64,000 nucleotides of DNA from Baylisascaris procyonis (taxonomy: Eukaryota; Nematoda; Chromadorea; Rhabditida; Ascarididae). Of this stretch, positions 1 to 12,096 are shown one piece after another. The stretch is taken from assembly GCA_037389465.1 (NCBI GenBank), contig JAZARR010000197.1:8519501-8583500 (forward strand), in the 5' to 3' direction. Within the stretch, counting starts at the first letter, position 1. Each line of letters begins with the position of its first letter. A program made the position numbers and the translations under genes. The notes under the pieces were generated by a model. That model did no database searches and was not told the DNA's origin. It was given only the letters and a program-made list of their open reading frames with translations.

Positions 1-1740
1 ATATTATTTTTTATTGCTTTATAATCGAGAGCGATTCCATCAGGATCATACTGAAATGCTTAATACTCATTTTCGATAAGAAATTAGCCTCTAAATAATC
101 AGAAAAATTTTTAAATAGTCAATCATTAGTGAGAGTTACAATAGGCATCACTATAAATCCACAAATAAACTATTCCAATGAGCAAAAACGGAAGGTTAGT
201 TATAGCAGAGATTAATTTCTTCGATGTTTACTTGAAATGAAACGAAATCGATCTCAATAATATTGTGGAAATAATCGAATAACACCTAGAGCACAAATAG
301 TGCGCAGTTATTTAGCCAGTCGGCTGGCACTGGAAAACATCAACGAGGATAGCAGTTAAAATTTTAACGTTTAATAAAAAGGGCATAAAAATGACTATCA
401 GAAATTTACTGCAACGAACAACTGTGCACATGAAAAACAAACGTAGAGGATTGCCTAGAAAAATCAATTGACTGCTAGAGAGAGTGTTTTTTCTTTTGAA
501 TTACAATGTTCGTATGTGCAACAAATTTCAAGAAATCCGAAATTTTGATGAAATCTTCAACACAAATTGTTCATGCTAGTGAAATCATTTTTTTTTTTTT
601 TTTTTTTTAAATAAGATGAGAAAGATGTTATTTTTTATGAGAGAGGTGAAGGGGATTGCAAGAACTAAATTTTTAGACTGAAGCGAGATTGAGCCGCATA
701 GAACGAGATAGAAATATGATCGCTAGAATTGTTCTTAGTACTACAAAAAACTTATAGGCGAATTCGAAATAAAACAGTTCCAATAGTTTAGTGTATAGTC
801 GGAGCAAAAAGCGAGTGTAACTGTCGTTATATTATATTACGACATTGTCGATGCACTGAGCATATAACAACGTTGAAAGAAAGTCTTTTTGATCTACTTG
901 TGAATGCAATAGTCAACTACGAAGTAGATTACTACGAAGCGCTAAAAGTAGGGTTAAATATAATTGTAAAATTAATCATATGATTCGGCATAATCATTTC
1001 CAACATGATTGGAATATTTGAAAATGTTGGGAGGATGCTATATGCAAATTTCTATGCAAATTTCTGTTATGTGAAAATATTTCTAAAAATGCAAAAAAAA
1101 AGTGGAATATATATATGCAAATTCAATATGTTTCGTCCTATTCGACAACGTTAACATCAACAACAAAACAATATTAGTGCTTTTTCATTGAAGTCCACTG
1201 AGTGGCAGTTTTCATCATTCGCTTACTTCTATTGTTCTCTACGGTTGCATTTGAGTGACATTTATTGGTGAGAGACTTGAAATAATTCAAGTTGAGCTTG
1301 ACTTCGAGGCAGCCGTTTGTGTTATTGGAATACTTTAAGAGCATTATGTAGATACAGTAGAAGAACGCTGAATCATTATGCTTGTCGGAAGACATTCAAA
1401 ATTTTCTCCACTTCTATTGTCAGCGTTTTTTGACAAAAATCTTTTGCTTAGCTTAGCGAAAATTTTTGCTGATAGTCGTATGGAACTATAATATGTAATT
1501 CTTTTTGCAAAATGCATTAATTATGGAAATGGCTTCATTTTTATGTCTCCAAATTTCGAGTGTAAATGTTAGGAAGTCAATAGAAACTTAAAAATTATAC
1601 TTATTAATTAGGTGACTCACTTTAGCTAATTTGAATTATTAGATGGGAAGTCATTTTGAATTTCTTGTTCTCTATAGTAATCGTTTGTTGGAATACTCAT
1701 TTATGCACTATAAAAATGTTAGAAAAATAGTCATAAATAT
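1..1740. other. Intergenic region upstream of NT5C2
   Basis: AT-rich non-coding sequence with a poly-T run near 589-608. The only open frame of note is a 73-codon minus-strand frame at 1174-1395, cysteine- and asparagine-containing, with no recognisable domain. It has no acceptor next to its ATG, and I cannot call it a gene. The 5' regulatory region of NT5C2 probably lies here, but I see no clear promoter element. Confidence 0.6.
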
Positions 1741-1745
1741 TTCAG
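1741..1745 (+). promoter_or_regulatory. Candidate spliced-leader (trans-splice) acceptor of NT5C2
   Basis: A TATTTCAG acceptor ends at 1745, 28 nt before the NT5C2 ATG at 1774. No upstream coding exon is needed because the protein starts here. This is the arrangement expected of a nematode SL trans-splice site. A cis-spliced 5'UTR intron would look the same. Confidence 0.45.
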
Positions 1746-1773
1746 ATTTTTGACTATTGAATTTTGCACAAAA

Positions 1774-4700
1774 ATGGGCAAAAAGAAGATAATACAACCA
1801 ACGAGTTTGATGGAAAAATCAGCAAAGGAGCCTATCGAACGAGATCCATTCCAACGGTTTGTTTTTAGATTTCATGTCTATTCACCCATGTAGATTGTAT
1901 GGTTACTAATTGGATAAGAGCTACAAGTCAATCAAGAGCGATCAAAATTTTTGTAATTGTTTTTGTAATACCCAGTTAAAGTTGAAGGCAAATGACTGAA
2001 TAAACTTTTAGGAGGTATTTAAAAGATTTGCTTCGAAATATTCAAAAGTGTATTCGTCGTTATTAAAGACGATGAAAAGTTACCGAATTGTAACAATAGA
2101 AGCATTGTTTCTTGGCAGTAATAGCCGTTGTCATTTCTGAACATTAGCTCATTGCCCTGAAGGGCTAACGAAAATTCACATCGGTGAAGATTAGTAGATC
2201 ACCGATATTCCATGATCTTCGATATTTACGCATATTCGATGATTGTTGATTTATTTCTCTAATATTACTGGATTTTCGGAATTGTGAATCTTTTTTTTGC
2301 GGACACATAATCCAGAATTTATCAATAAGCTGCATTTTAAAATATTTGATATGAAATGCAGCTTAACAATAATCTAAATTTATTTTATCGATGTTTCCTT
2401 TACTTTACTACTTTTAATTCGTGAATCATCGAAAGTCATTAACTTTAAAAAAAAAGGATTATTTCAGAGTTTTCGTTAATCGATCGGTTTATTTAGAAAA
2501 AATACGATTTTATGGCTTCGATATGGATTATACACTTGCAAGTATGAATTGCAAATTAGTTACCCTCAACGAATTGTCCAACGATCTGGAAAACACATTG
2601 CGATGCGCTTTTCAGATCATTTGTAATAGAACAAATTTTATTTTAATGGCAAGAATAAATTCGTTGAAGGGGATTTACCGTGTGAATACCATTGAATTTC
2701 AATGCAAATATTGAAAATGAAATAGAAAAATGAATTCCAATTTCACATATAGAATAGCAATAGAGTGAAACTGCAGTGAAATGAGCAAAATAAAACCTGT
2801 AAATTATTTACAATGCATTAGCACTACATTGAATTCCAATATTCCAATGCTCAATCGATATTCATAGTTTCGGTTTTGGTCCAAATTTTTAGAAAATCAT
2901 TATCCGATACACTCCTAAAATCTATTAAAAGAGTCTTGAGCTTCATAAACTCGACTTGCATTATTCTATGAATCAATATGTATCTTTAGTTTCCTCTAAT
3001 TCGATATCCTTGTTGAATATAATTCCGTCATTGTGTCAATTTGAAACACCAATTCGGCGTATTTTAGTGTATAGATCACCGGATTATGAGGCACTATTAT
3101 ATAGAAGAATAATGGATCGAATGATTTTTATGGGATATCCGGAACAATTGCGCAACTTTAATTATGATCCAACATTTGCGATTAGAGGTACACTTAAATA
3201 ATTCTTATTTTTGAATAAATAAAAATATTATATTTATTTGATTGCTTCGATTCTTTAAATATAATATAATGTAATATGCAATGTAATCTGTTAATGGCAG
3301 AAGCGAAACTGAATCAGGGATAGGGAACTGAATCCCTGGGAGCCGGATCTGAGGGAAGGGAAGATATGAAACGCGTTTCGACTCTGAAATACCTTTCGCT
3401 CACTTGTAGAGCTGAGTCGACAATATCTTTGTGAGTTCTGTCCCACCAATAAGAATGTAGAAGTGATACACTGGAGATCGATCCACAACTATTCGCGTCG
3501 ACCCTTCTTAGAAAGTGCCAATGCGAGAGGACTTTTCAATAAGTTTTGAACTATGAGGTCATAATTTATTCCCACCGATACATAAAGATGCTAAACGCTA
3601 TATGTTCAGCCATGTCGATTGCACGTGTAATGAAAGTTAAAAATTTTGGGGGAGAAGAGAGGATGAGAGGAGTAAAAAAGTGCAGAATTCAAAGGAAAGG
3701 GAGCAGGATGAGGTAAAGGTGAACGGTATTAATAGAAGTTTTTTTCTGCCCCCAACTTTTCTTGCTGTTTCTTTTGTAAGCAAGCATTTTCAAGTATCTA
3801 CTCAATGATCTTTCATTTACAAAAAATAGTTACAACTATCTTAATTCCAGTTTCCCTCCACTTTTTGATCAATCGTTATACCGAATAAACCATCAAACAT
3901 CCATTCGAACATCAGTGTCTGTTCTTGCATGCATTGTGAGCGGTGTTGTTGGAATGAATTTACTTTTGATTGTTGCAGAGGTTTGAAATTTGAAGCAAAG
4001 TTGAATTTTGCAAAAATTTATTTATTGTTATTTAGGATTATGGTTTGATCAAAAATATGGGAATCTTCTAAAAGTTGATGGTTTTGGCAATATACTTGTT
4101 GGTATTCATGGACTTCATTTTTTAAAACCGTATGTTTATTATCTATGTCATTTTCTATGCTATTTATTCATACAGTATTTATTCACTAGTTGATTTATTG
4201 GTATACATTTGCTTGATCTAAAAATAATTAAAATAAATTATTGAATAATCAGCTTATTTATTAAGATTAAAATTTAAAAAAATGGTATAAAATTGGAATA
4301 AAAGTGCCTTAGAAATTGTATAGAAAGTATTAAAGAATTCAAATAATAAAAAAATATGAGATTTAGTAAAGAAAAAAGTAATTAGAAATCTGGGTTCGCA
4401 CTTGAATTAGTTGTTTGATAAAAACTTTTGCCATGGCTGTGACACGAACCTTTGATCTTTTTACGTTCTCTTCTTTATCGTTTTGAGAAAATGTATAGCA
4501 TAGCTTCCTTTACCTATATAAAATATTGTTTTTTTTTTTATTTGGAAAAAATTTTATATAAAAATCACTAAGAGTTCTTTAAAGATACATAGGTAGGTTT
4601 TCTTTAAGAAATTGATCGTAATGGATTCCCAATTAAGTGCCGAAATAAAATCCATGTATCCGGGTAAATTTCTTGCGATGAATGTTGATCCCGATCGTGT

Positions 4701-7700
4701 GGTCATAATGAATTCACTCTTTAATATGGCCGATACATATGCTCTTGCAACATTGATCGACTATTTCGATAATAAAAGTGAATATAAACGGTAAGTGGAG
4801 TAATCTAGCAAAATATATATGGCGGGTTTGTGATATGAGAAGATAAGGGTGAGAGGCTCTCTAAAAAAAATCTATTGAAAAGATAAATTAGCATTGATAT
4901 TTTATTGAACGCTATGAACGAACAAAAAGGTATTTGCTTCGAAAATGGCTTCAATAACTTGAAATTTATTAGTTCAGAAAGGCAATTCGATTCATATATG
5001 TTTAAAAGATTAATTTTTCTTATTTGTGGACTATATGAATACGATTGAACTACAACATTTAGAGTTATGCGTAATTGTTTTTTGAATACAATTTAATTCC
5101 TGCACATATAAAATGTTTTATTAGCGATTATTCGCTTAGTTGTTTGTTCTGTTCAATCTCTATTGAATTCAGCTTTCACTTTCCAAATGCGCTTTTTAGC
5201 AGTTCCCACAGTTCATAGAGAGAGACCGATAAATTGCGTAGGTTACCTATCTTTTGATTTGGGGTTGACAATCTGAACATATAAAATCATTTACAACTGT
5301 ATCGCTATGAATTAGTAGAACTACTCTAGCCGGGAAACAAGGATCTAACGACTGCGGTTTAATTTGGATTGTTCTTGAAAAATAACCAATCGCCTCTGTA
5401 TGCTAATTTTTTGCTCCTTATCTGAAAGCGCTGTTAGCTGAAATGCTCGGTTCATTATTTATGCCTCTCTTATATTCATAAATACTAAATTGTTTCAAAA
5501 GCTTTCTTCAGAAAAAAAAGATTTGACAAAGTCAGGATATTATTTATTCCTCTCTCATTGAAACCACATAAACTTTCCTCCTTTTAATTTCTGGCATTAA
5601 TATTTTCTCATAGTGGTGTTTAGAAAGGACGATCGAACGGGTGTCCAGTCAGGTAATATAACGATACCATACAAATCTATCGCCCAAGATACTCATTCAG
5701 CCGTTAACTATGTACATCAAGATGTTAGTTCTATAATTGTTATTTTACGTTGTTTTTTATACGCTCGGATATCAGTTAGATGAGCTGTATAACTCGATGA
5801 ATTGTAAGCCATATTCACCACTTATGTAAAATTTGAATTTTTCATTGTTCTTTGACATAAAAAGGATGTCTATAGGATAAGGGCAGAGAAAGGATGACTA
5901 GAAGATAGGCGCATTAAACTATCCACTTCTACTTACATTATCACAAAAATCCATGTTTTTTGCCTCAGGCTATTTAATTCAATGCATTCATGTAAATATA
6001 CAATAGCTGCTATGAATTAAATACTTGTAGATTATGCAATTTTTGAAAAAATATAGAAGTCTTTCGTTTGAGTTTCGATTAATCAGCTAAATAAGAGTTT
6101 TTCTACCAGTAAATCATCTAAGAATTATACATAGTAATAAAAAACATAATTTATTTATAATTTAGAAATATAGTTTAATTTCACAAAAAAATAATCTCTT
6201 TTATTTTAGAATGAAAGCACACTAAAAGATTATGTACTCAAGAATATACAAAAATATATTATAAAGGATTCTCGAATAACGATCTTATTACGTCAACTTC
6301 AAAAACATGGCGCTAAAACTTTTCTTTTAACAAACAGCAGCTATTCCTATACAAATGTTAGTCAATACAGTAGCAAAAAATTGGGAGAGCATTAATAGTC
6401 ATAGTGAAGATCAATGCTATATATTGCTTTCATCTAATAAATATGCTTTAACTCTAAGCAAATGGGGAGTAAACTAGTTCTTAAATATTAATCAGCTATC
6501 AGCTGTGGGGAAGAAGATGAGATGATTTAATTTCAGGGAAATATTTTCACTATTATTTTTATCTAAATAATAATTTTTCGTTTTTATTTTTTTCATCTTT
6601 TCCAAATTCATCAAAATAATATATTGACTTTGATATATATATATATATATATATATCATAAAGTTTTAATTTTCCTTCTTTATTATTCTCAACGTGTTTT
6701 TTTTTTTACATTAATAGAACATTTCATTAAAAAATATGAATTATTGAAGAGGAAAAAAATTTTTTTTCTTAGAAATTTGCTTCGTATAAATTTTTTTTTT
6801 GGTTTATTTTTTATTCACTATTATATCGTTTAAGGGAGTTATGAAATATTTAATTGGCGATAATTGGACGTCATATTTCGATGTGACATTTGTGGATGCA
6901 AAGAAGCCACTTTGGTTTGCACAAGGAACAGCACTTCGACAAATCGATCCGTCAACTGGTACACCAAAACTTGGCATACATCATGGTCCAGCAACGAAAG
7001 GTCAAGTCTTTGCTGGAGGTGAATAAAAATCCTTATGCAATCTGTGATTACAGATAGTGAGATATATAAACTATAATCTAAGAGAGTATAATAATCTCAT
7101 AAAAAATTTGCATTAATACAATCGGTCGTTACTTTCAGGCTTGGTAATTCATATAGGTTGTCCTATAAAACTTCTCACTGAGTGTTCTTGGCTACCATGT
7201 TTTAGTGAACTCTTTGAGGAGAGCTTCATAACAGTACTGGTTATGTATCATCATTTTGCATATTCTTGGCATCTAATGGTGCATTATTGCTCCTCCAAGA
7301 GCAGAAATTCGATGTTTTGTATATATAATTGTAGAATTTATTAGGCTAATTTGGATGAAGCTTTGACTCGTGTTGAATTCAAAGACCTCTGCTGCAGCCT
7401 CATTCCAAATGGTTCATCCAACATTCTGTGATACTCTAGTCATTTATTATAACCTCCGCATACAAGGTTAACTAAGCTCGACTATTATACCTTCAAGTGC
7501 CGTAGAATTCCACACCGATCTCTAACGGTGAAAAGATATGAAATGTTCCCGGGCAAATTTTTATTACATATGCATTTTTGAATATCATTATCGTATCAAA
7601 AAGGTTATATTCAATGGATTACTATAAGCAATATTTTAATATTAAAGGTAATTCGGATGTTCTTCGTCATATGTTTATGGCTCAAGGAAAAAATGTTATG

Positions 7701-10550
7701 TATATTGGAGATCATTTATTCGGTGACGTGTTGAAATCAAAAAAGACAAAAGGTTTTCATCGTTTATTCAGTTATTTTGTCTATTTAAGGATTCATTGAT
7801 AGTAATTGTGCATATTGATTTGTTTCGACATTTCTCATAAAACATAAACATGGGCAAGTTGTTTTTTTTTTTCAACAATATATCACTGTTGAATTAGAAC
7901 TTATCGGAATGATGACTGCAGTATCTGATAAGATTACGATACCTTTGAGGATATGATTACGGTATAAGAAGTGGGTTTAGACAATTACAGTATCCTGGCA
8001 AACTCTTAACGAATTTGTTCAGTTCAAAAAAGAATCGAATAAAGGATTGATAGTTAATGATCGTTGATGATACGAGGCACACTACTGAAACAATGTTAAC
8101 AATTTCCTTTGAAAATTTTACAAGAAGAGATGGAAAAATTTATGAATTCAAGAATCAAAATTTAAGTGGGGGAGGGGGATGGATAGTTTTGATATTTCTT
8201 TAAAGTAGACTATAACCACTATTTATAACCAAGTAACCACTGAATTTTAGATAAATTAGGTAACTTTATGAACACTCAGGTAAGTGTGCTAAACTGTAAC
8301 CAAGTAAATATAACCATTAAATTCAGGTTGGCGAACATTTCTAGTAGTCCCGGAACTTGGGCAAGAGATCTCTATTTGGACCGATCGACATGCACATTTC
8401 CAACGGTTGGTTAGCCTCAGTAAGGAAATGGAAGAACTCTATAGTCAACTGGGTGTGGAATCTGAAATTACCTGCAAACCCGATATAGAAACAAATTTGA
8501 AACAAATTAGGGTAAGTCTGCTATTCATTTCATGAAAATTTAAATGAACTTGGTTATTAATTCAACCTGGCCGAATGGTTGCAAAAATATACGGTTACTT
8601 ACTTACTACATAAAGGTAAGACGACATCTGATTATATTGAAGTGTACGCATACCAGAAGGATTGCAACGTGAGGAGGCGCATTTAGGCGCGGGGACATCC
8701 CTTCCCCTCCCCCCTCTTTCTCTTTACTCAACCCCGCCGCCCTCTTTGATCTCGCTTGATAGTGTCCATTCCAGTCGTTTTGCAATGTGGTGTCGAGTTT
8801 GATTCATCGCAGTTATCCTGCATCATACTAAAGCATAGAAATTTCACGAAAAAATTTGAGTTAATGAAGTTTAATTGCAAATATATTGTATAATAAGGGC
8901 TATTTTATGAAATGAATTAAGTTTTGCAATTTAGTGTGAGGTATCTGCTTCATGTGTTAACAATGATGACCTAAAAAATATGAATTTAATTTGCGCATTA
9001 ATGTATCGATTTGCGGTTTTATTGGTGCGTTGAAAAAAAAATTTACTTAAAAATTTTCTTTCCCATTTAAGGCAATAACACAAGAAATGGATCAGAGTTA
9101 TAGTAAGATGGGCTCATTATTTAGAAGTGGATCTCGAACAACATTCTTCGCCACTCAGGTATCGATTTCTTTGTAATTCTTTTTTTTTTTCTGAGGTCAT
9201 TAATTTAAGCCTAAGTAATTTCTCAACATGAAAAAAAAACTATAGTTTTATTGATTGTGCGCAAAATCGAGTACTCAAATATTACGTATCACTAATGAGG
9301 CAAGTAATAGTAGATCAGAAATTTTTTGATCATTTTCTAGAATTAAGTCTGATATCTGATGGTACTCACTATCTCATGGTATCTAGATTCAGTACCTAGA
9401 TCACCTAGATTATCTAGATTGATCGTAGTACCTATCGTAGTACCTAGATTGTACCTATGATCGTAGTACCGAGGTTTATATGAGTTTACAGAAATTAGAA
9501 CTTATTGTTGTCGATGGTAAATTATTGTTGAAAGAGTAGTGCTGTAAATTGCTATGTAATTCGGAGACTTCCCCGGTTTTATTAAGATTCTGATAGCTTT
9601 AATTGAAACATTTTCAGAAACTTCTGCTAAATTAAATATTTCATTTGTAGTTTTAATAAATTTCAAATGGGGATTAGATCTAAGGATTTGTTGCTTTCCC
9701 ATCAAATGTTTTACCAGCTGAGCTATTATAGAAAACATCATCTGTTTTCTGCTAAACAGTGATATTATTTAGCGATGAAAGCAATTTTCAAATTTAGGTG
9801 GAAAGATTCGCTGATCTCTATTCGTCTAGTTGTTATAATCTAATTTATTATCCGCAATTTTATTTCTTTCGTGCCGCAATGACTTTAATGCCTCATGAAT
9901 CAACTGTCGATCATCTCTCAACAAATACACAACCACGAACATCACGTTGTAGGTTTTTTTTCTTTAATTTATCGCTGCTTTTGAATTTTTTTGAAATTTT
10001 TCTTGTCTTTTTGTTTTTGTTTTTTTTTTTTGCGCTATACTTCTTGCAGCTAAAAAGATCACTGTTTTTTAAGAATATATTTGCAAAATTCAGCATTAAA
10101 AGAAACTAATCTTAAAGAATTTGGAGTTTTTTTTGTTACATTCATGTTATGAATCTGGAATTGTATTAAAAGGCGAGAAAAAATTGAAAAAAAAAAGGAT
10201 TTTAAACATTAAAGAACAAGGTTCGCTTAACAGATTCTCAAAAATTCGAACTTTATAAAAGAAACCTGTGCAAGTAAAGCAGAGGGAAATTCTTCGACAA
10301 TCATATAACCCTATAAAACATACTATCATGACTATTCGTTTCAATTTTTATGCAGTGCAAAAAATAAGCGTTAGTGGTTTAAACCAGTGCAATTCAAAAA
10401 TAACTATTCATTGAAGTATAAAATATTTCAGTGTCATCGCTGTCGCCTAATTCACCAAGTGGTTGGACATATTGTCACGAAGAGGATGATGCACCAATCT
10501 CTGAAGAGGGTGTTACACAACTCTCAAATGCTTCTAAAAAATCGGAATAA
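1774..10550 (+). CDS. NT5C2: Cytosolic purine 5'-nucleotidase (HAD family)
   Basis: Hydrolyses IMP/GMP-type purine 5'-monophosphates in the cytosol. Hand-built exons: 1774-1856, 2468-2541, 3068-3187, 4036-4133, 4609-4790, 5624-5723, 6210-6356, 6835-7018, 7648-7752, 8327-8511, 9072-9158, 9798-9948, 10432-10550. They join without a frame break into 544 aa (human 561). HAD motif I is FDMDYTLA, with nucleophile D46 and D48. Motif II lies around T260-N261-S262 (FLLTNS). The motif III lysine is K292 in VDAKKP. Motif IV is IGDHLFGD, with D351 and D356. Further conserved blocks are GSLFRSGSR and LMPHESTV. The C-terminus is acidic (CHEEDDAP), but shorter than the acidic tail of the human enzyme. Exon 4 has two possible donors: 4130 looks stronger, but only 4134 keeps the frame into exon 5. 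Identity is very secure; exon 4/5 edges are the weak point. Confidence 0.95.
6633..6657. repeat. (TA)n microsatellite
   Basis: A perfect AT dinucleotide run in NT5C2 intron 7, between exons ending at 6356 and starting at 6835. Confidence 0.9.
9340..9475. repeat. Degenerate short repeats in NT5C2 intron 11
   Basis: Repeated words such as GATCGTAGTACC, CCTAGATT and GTACCTA recur in irregular order between exons 11 and 12. It looks like a decayed low-copy minisatellite and has no coding content. Confidence 0.5.
9669..9730 (-). other. tRNA-like relic (box A intact, box B degraded)
   Basis: On the minus strand TAGCTCAGCTGGTAAAAC is a textbook tRNA D-arm/box A. About 35 nt downstream TTAGATCTAATCC is a poor box B. 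The anticodon and acceptor stems do not pair well. It sits inside NT5C2 intron 11. It is best read as a tRNA pseudogene or the head of a tRNA-derived SINE. Confidence 0.4.
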
Positions 10551-10654
10551 ACTTTAACAGATTTTGATCGACTGCACTTTGAAGGTAACAATATGAAAGA
10601 CAGAAGTAGAATAACATTTAGGAATTTAATGCTAATGGGAAGAGGAAGTGAAAG

Positions 10655-10660
10655 AATAAA
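10655..10660 (+). terminator. Candidate poly(A) signal of NT5C2
   Basis: AATAAA about 105 nt after the TAA stop at 10548-10550. Confidence 0.5.
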
Positions 10661-10870
10661 TAAAGAGGGAAAGGCACCAGTAACAACCTGTAAAATAAGG
10701 TGGAAGAAACGGCGAATATAAATATCAAGCTCCTGAACATTAAAAGATAAATGTTGTAGGCTGTGGATTTCGGTTCATTAATAATGTGAAGTTTCTTTTT
10801 GTAACGAAGTGGAAAGGTTATTAGCAGCGTGGCAAATGATAGAAATGGTGGATGGTGGAGTCTGTTCAGT

Positions 10871-10931
10871 CATCATAGCTGAATTGGTAAAGCGTTGGTG
10901 CAGTAATACGATCATCGCGGGTTCATATTCT
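10871..10931 (+). other. tRNA-like relic with box A and box B
   Basis: ATAGCTGAATTGGTAAAGC resembles box A. CGGGTTCATATTC, about 30 nt downstream, resembles box B. Stems are not convincing, so a functional tRNA is unlikely. It may be a tRNA-derived SINE head or decayed tRNA. Confidence 0.4.
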
Positions 10932-12060
10932 TAAGGTGGGAGCTTTTAATTGCCTAAATGGAGTGTTTTGAACAGGAGTATATGGAAGTGTCTGCAATTC
11001 ATACCTTATATATGAGCATTCATACGTATACAAATATATATGTAATTCTGCATGAAATTATTTAAGAAAACATCTCATTGTGAAGAGATCTATGCATAGA
11101 TAGAAAAATTATGCTAATTGCATAGGTTTTTTTGTCACAGATGCAAATTTAATCAGTCATTAATTTGACAAGAATCAGAAATGAATACGTAGATGGAATG
11201 CTAATCTGAAGGAAAAAATCTGCATAAAATGACGGATATAAAAGACCGAATCTTGGTGAGTGAGATCATTTTTGGTTCAGTTCAGATTCGATATGGGCAG
11301 ATCGCGGAAGAAGTCGTCTCCAAAAAGGGCAAAAACGGTTCGCTCGCTAATCGATATCGATCACTGGTTGCTGTTGTCTGTTGGTTATTGTCGGTTGTTG
11401 CTGGTGATTGTCGGCTGAAGGCGTCAATCGTGAAGATTAACTGAGGTGGAAGAGGAAAGGTGTAAGCGGTAGTCTTTGTTGAATCGATGCGAACATACAG
11501 TGTGCCAACTGCCATACCACCTGGACATAACAAGCGGAACTTTTTGCTTGTATAAAGTTATTTTAAAAAAATTAAGAAATTATAAAAAATATATTTTTTA
11601 AGGTCGACGGATAGCTTCATTTATATTTCATTCAATTTTTATTTGGTAGAATATAATTGTTGGGACAAATGGAAGAAATTGCAAGCATTTTATAAGAGCA
11701 AAAACTTTTAATTGGCCTCATTGTAATAAGATTTTAGTAAATACTCCTTCAAAAGCAATTAAACGCTTTATTAAATTTCTAATGATAACTCTGTGTGAAT
11801 ATGAAATTTCATGCAAAAACTATTTTAAAAATAATGACAAATTGATTCTTTATCGAATTTTAGGTGATCAAAATTTTACACCCCCTTATCTCTCCTTTTA
11901 CAAGACGACGGATTTGAGAAATATATCACTTTTCCTTAGATTTGATGCAATAATTTACGATTTGCAATTTATTTGCAATAAATTTCGTGCAATGCAACAA
12001 TTTAATGTAATTCTATTTGAACGTTTATTGCTTTAAGGCGAAATTAAATCGAATTGAAAA

Positions 12061-12069
12061 TTTTTATAG
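12061..12069 (+). promoter_or_regulatory. Candidate spliced-leader acceptor of the phosphatase gene
   Basis: TTTTTATAG ends at 12069, 27 nt before the ATG at 12097. The same acceptor-before-ATG arrangement is seen at the other gene starts. Confidence 0.4.
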
Positions 12070-12096
12070 AAGAAAAGCACACGAAGAGATGCAACA

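Larger units (their letters stand above)
10551..12060. other. Intergenic region between NT5C2 and the phosphatase gene
   Basis: Contains the NT5C2 3'UTR, a tRNA-like relic (10871-10931) and AT-rich sequence. A more GC-rich patch at 11229-11540 is open on both strands. It starts with an ATG followed after nine codons by a GTGAGT donor-like site, but I recognise no domain and find no partner exon, so no gene is called. Confidence 0.5.

Noticed and set aside
1174..1395. 73-codon minus-strand frame in the left intergenic region
   Set aside because: No recognisable family, no acceptor near its ATG and no partner exon. Possible but unsupported.
11229..11533. 71-codon plus and 83-codon minus overlapping frames upstream of the phosphatase
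   Set aside because: No domain, both strands open equally, and the phosphatase already has a complete start at 12097 preceded by an acceptor.
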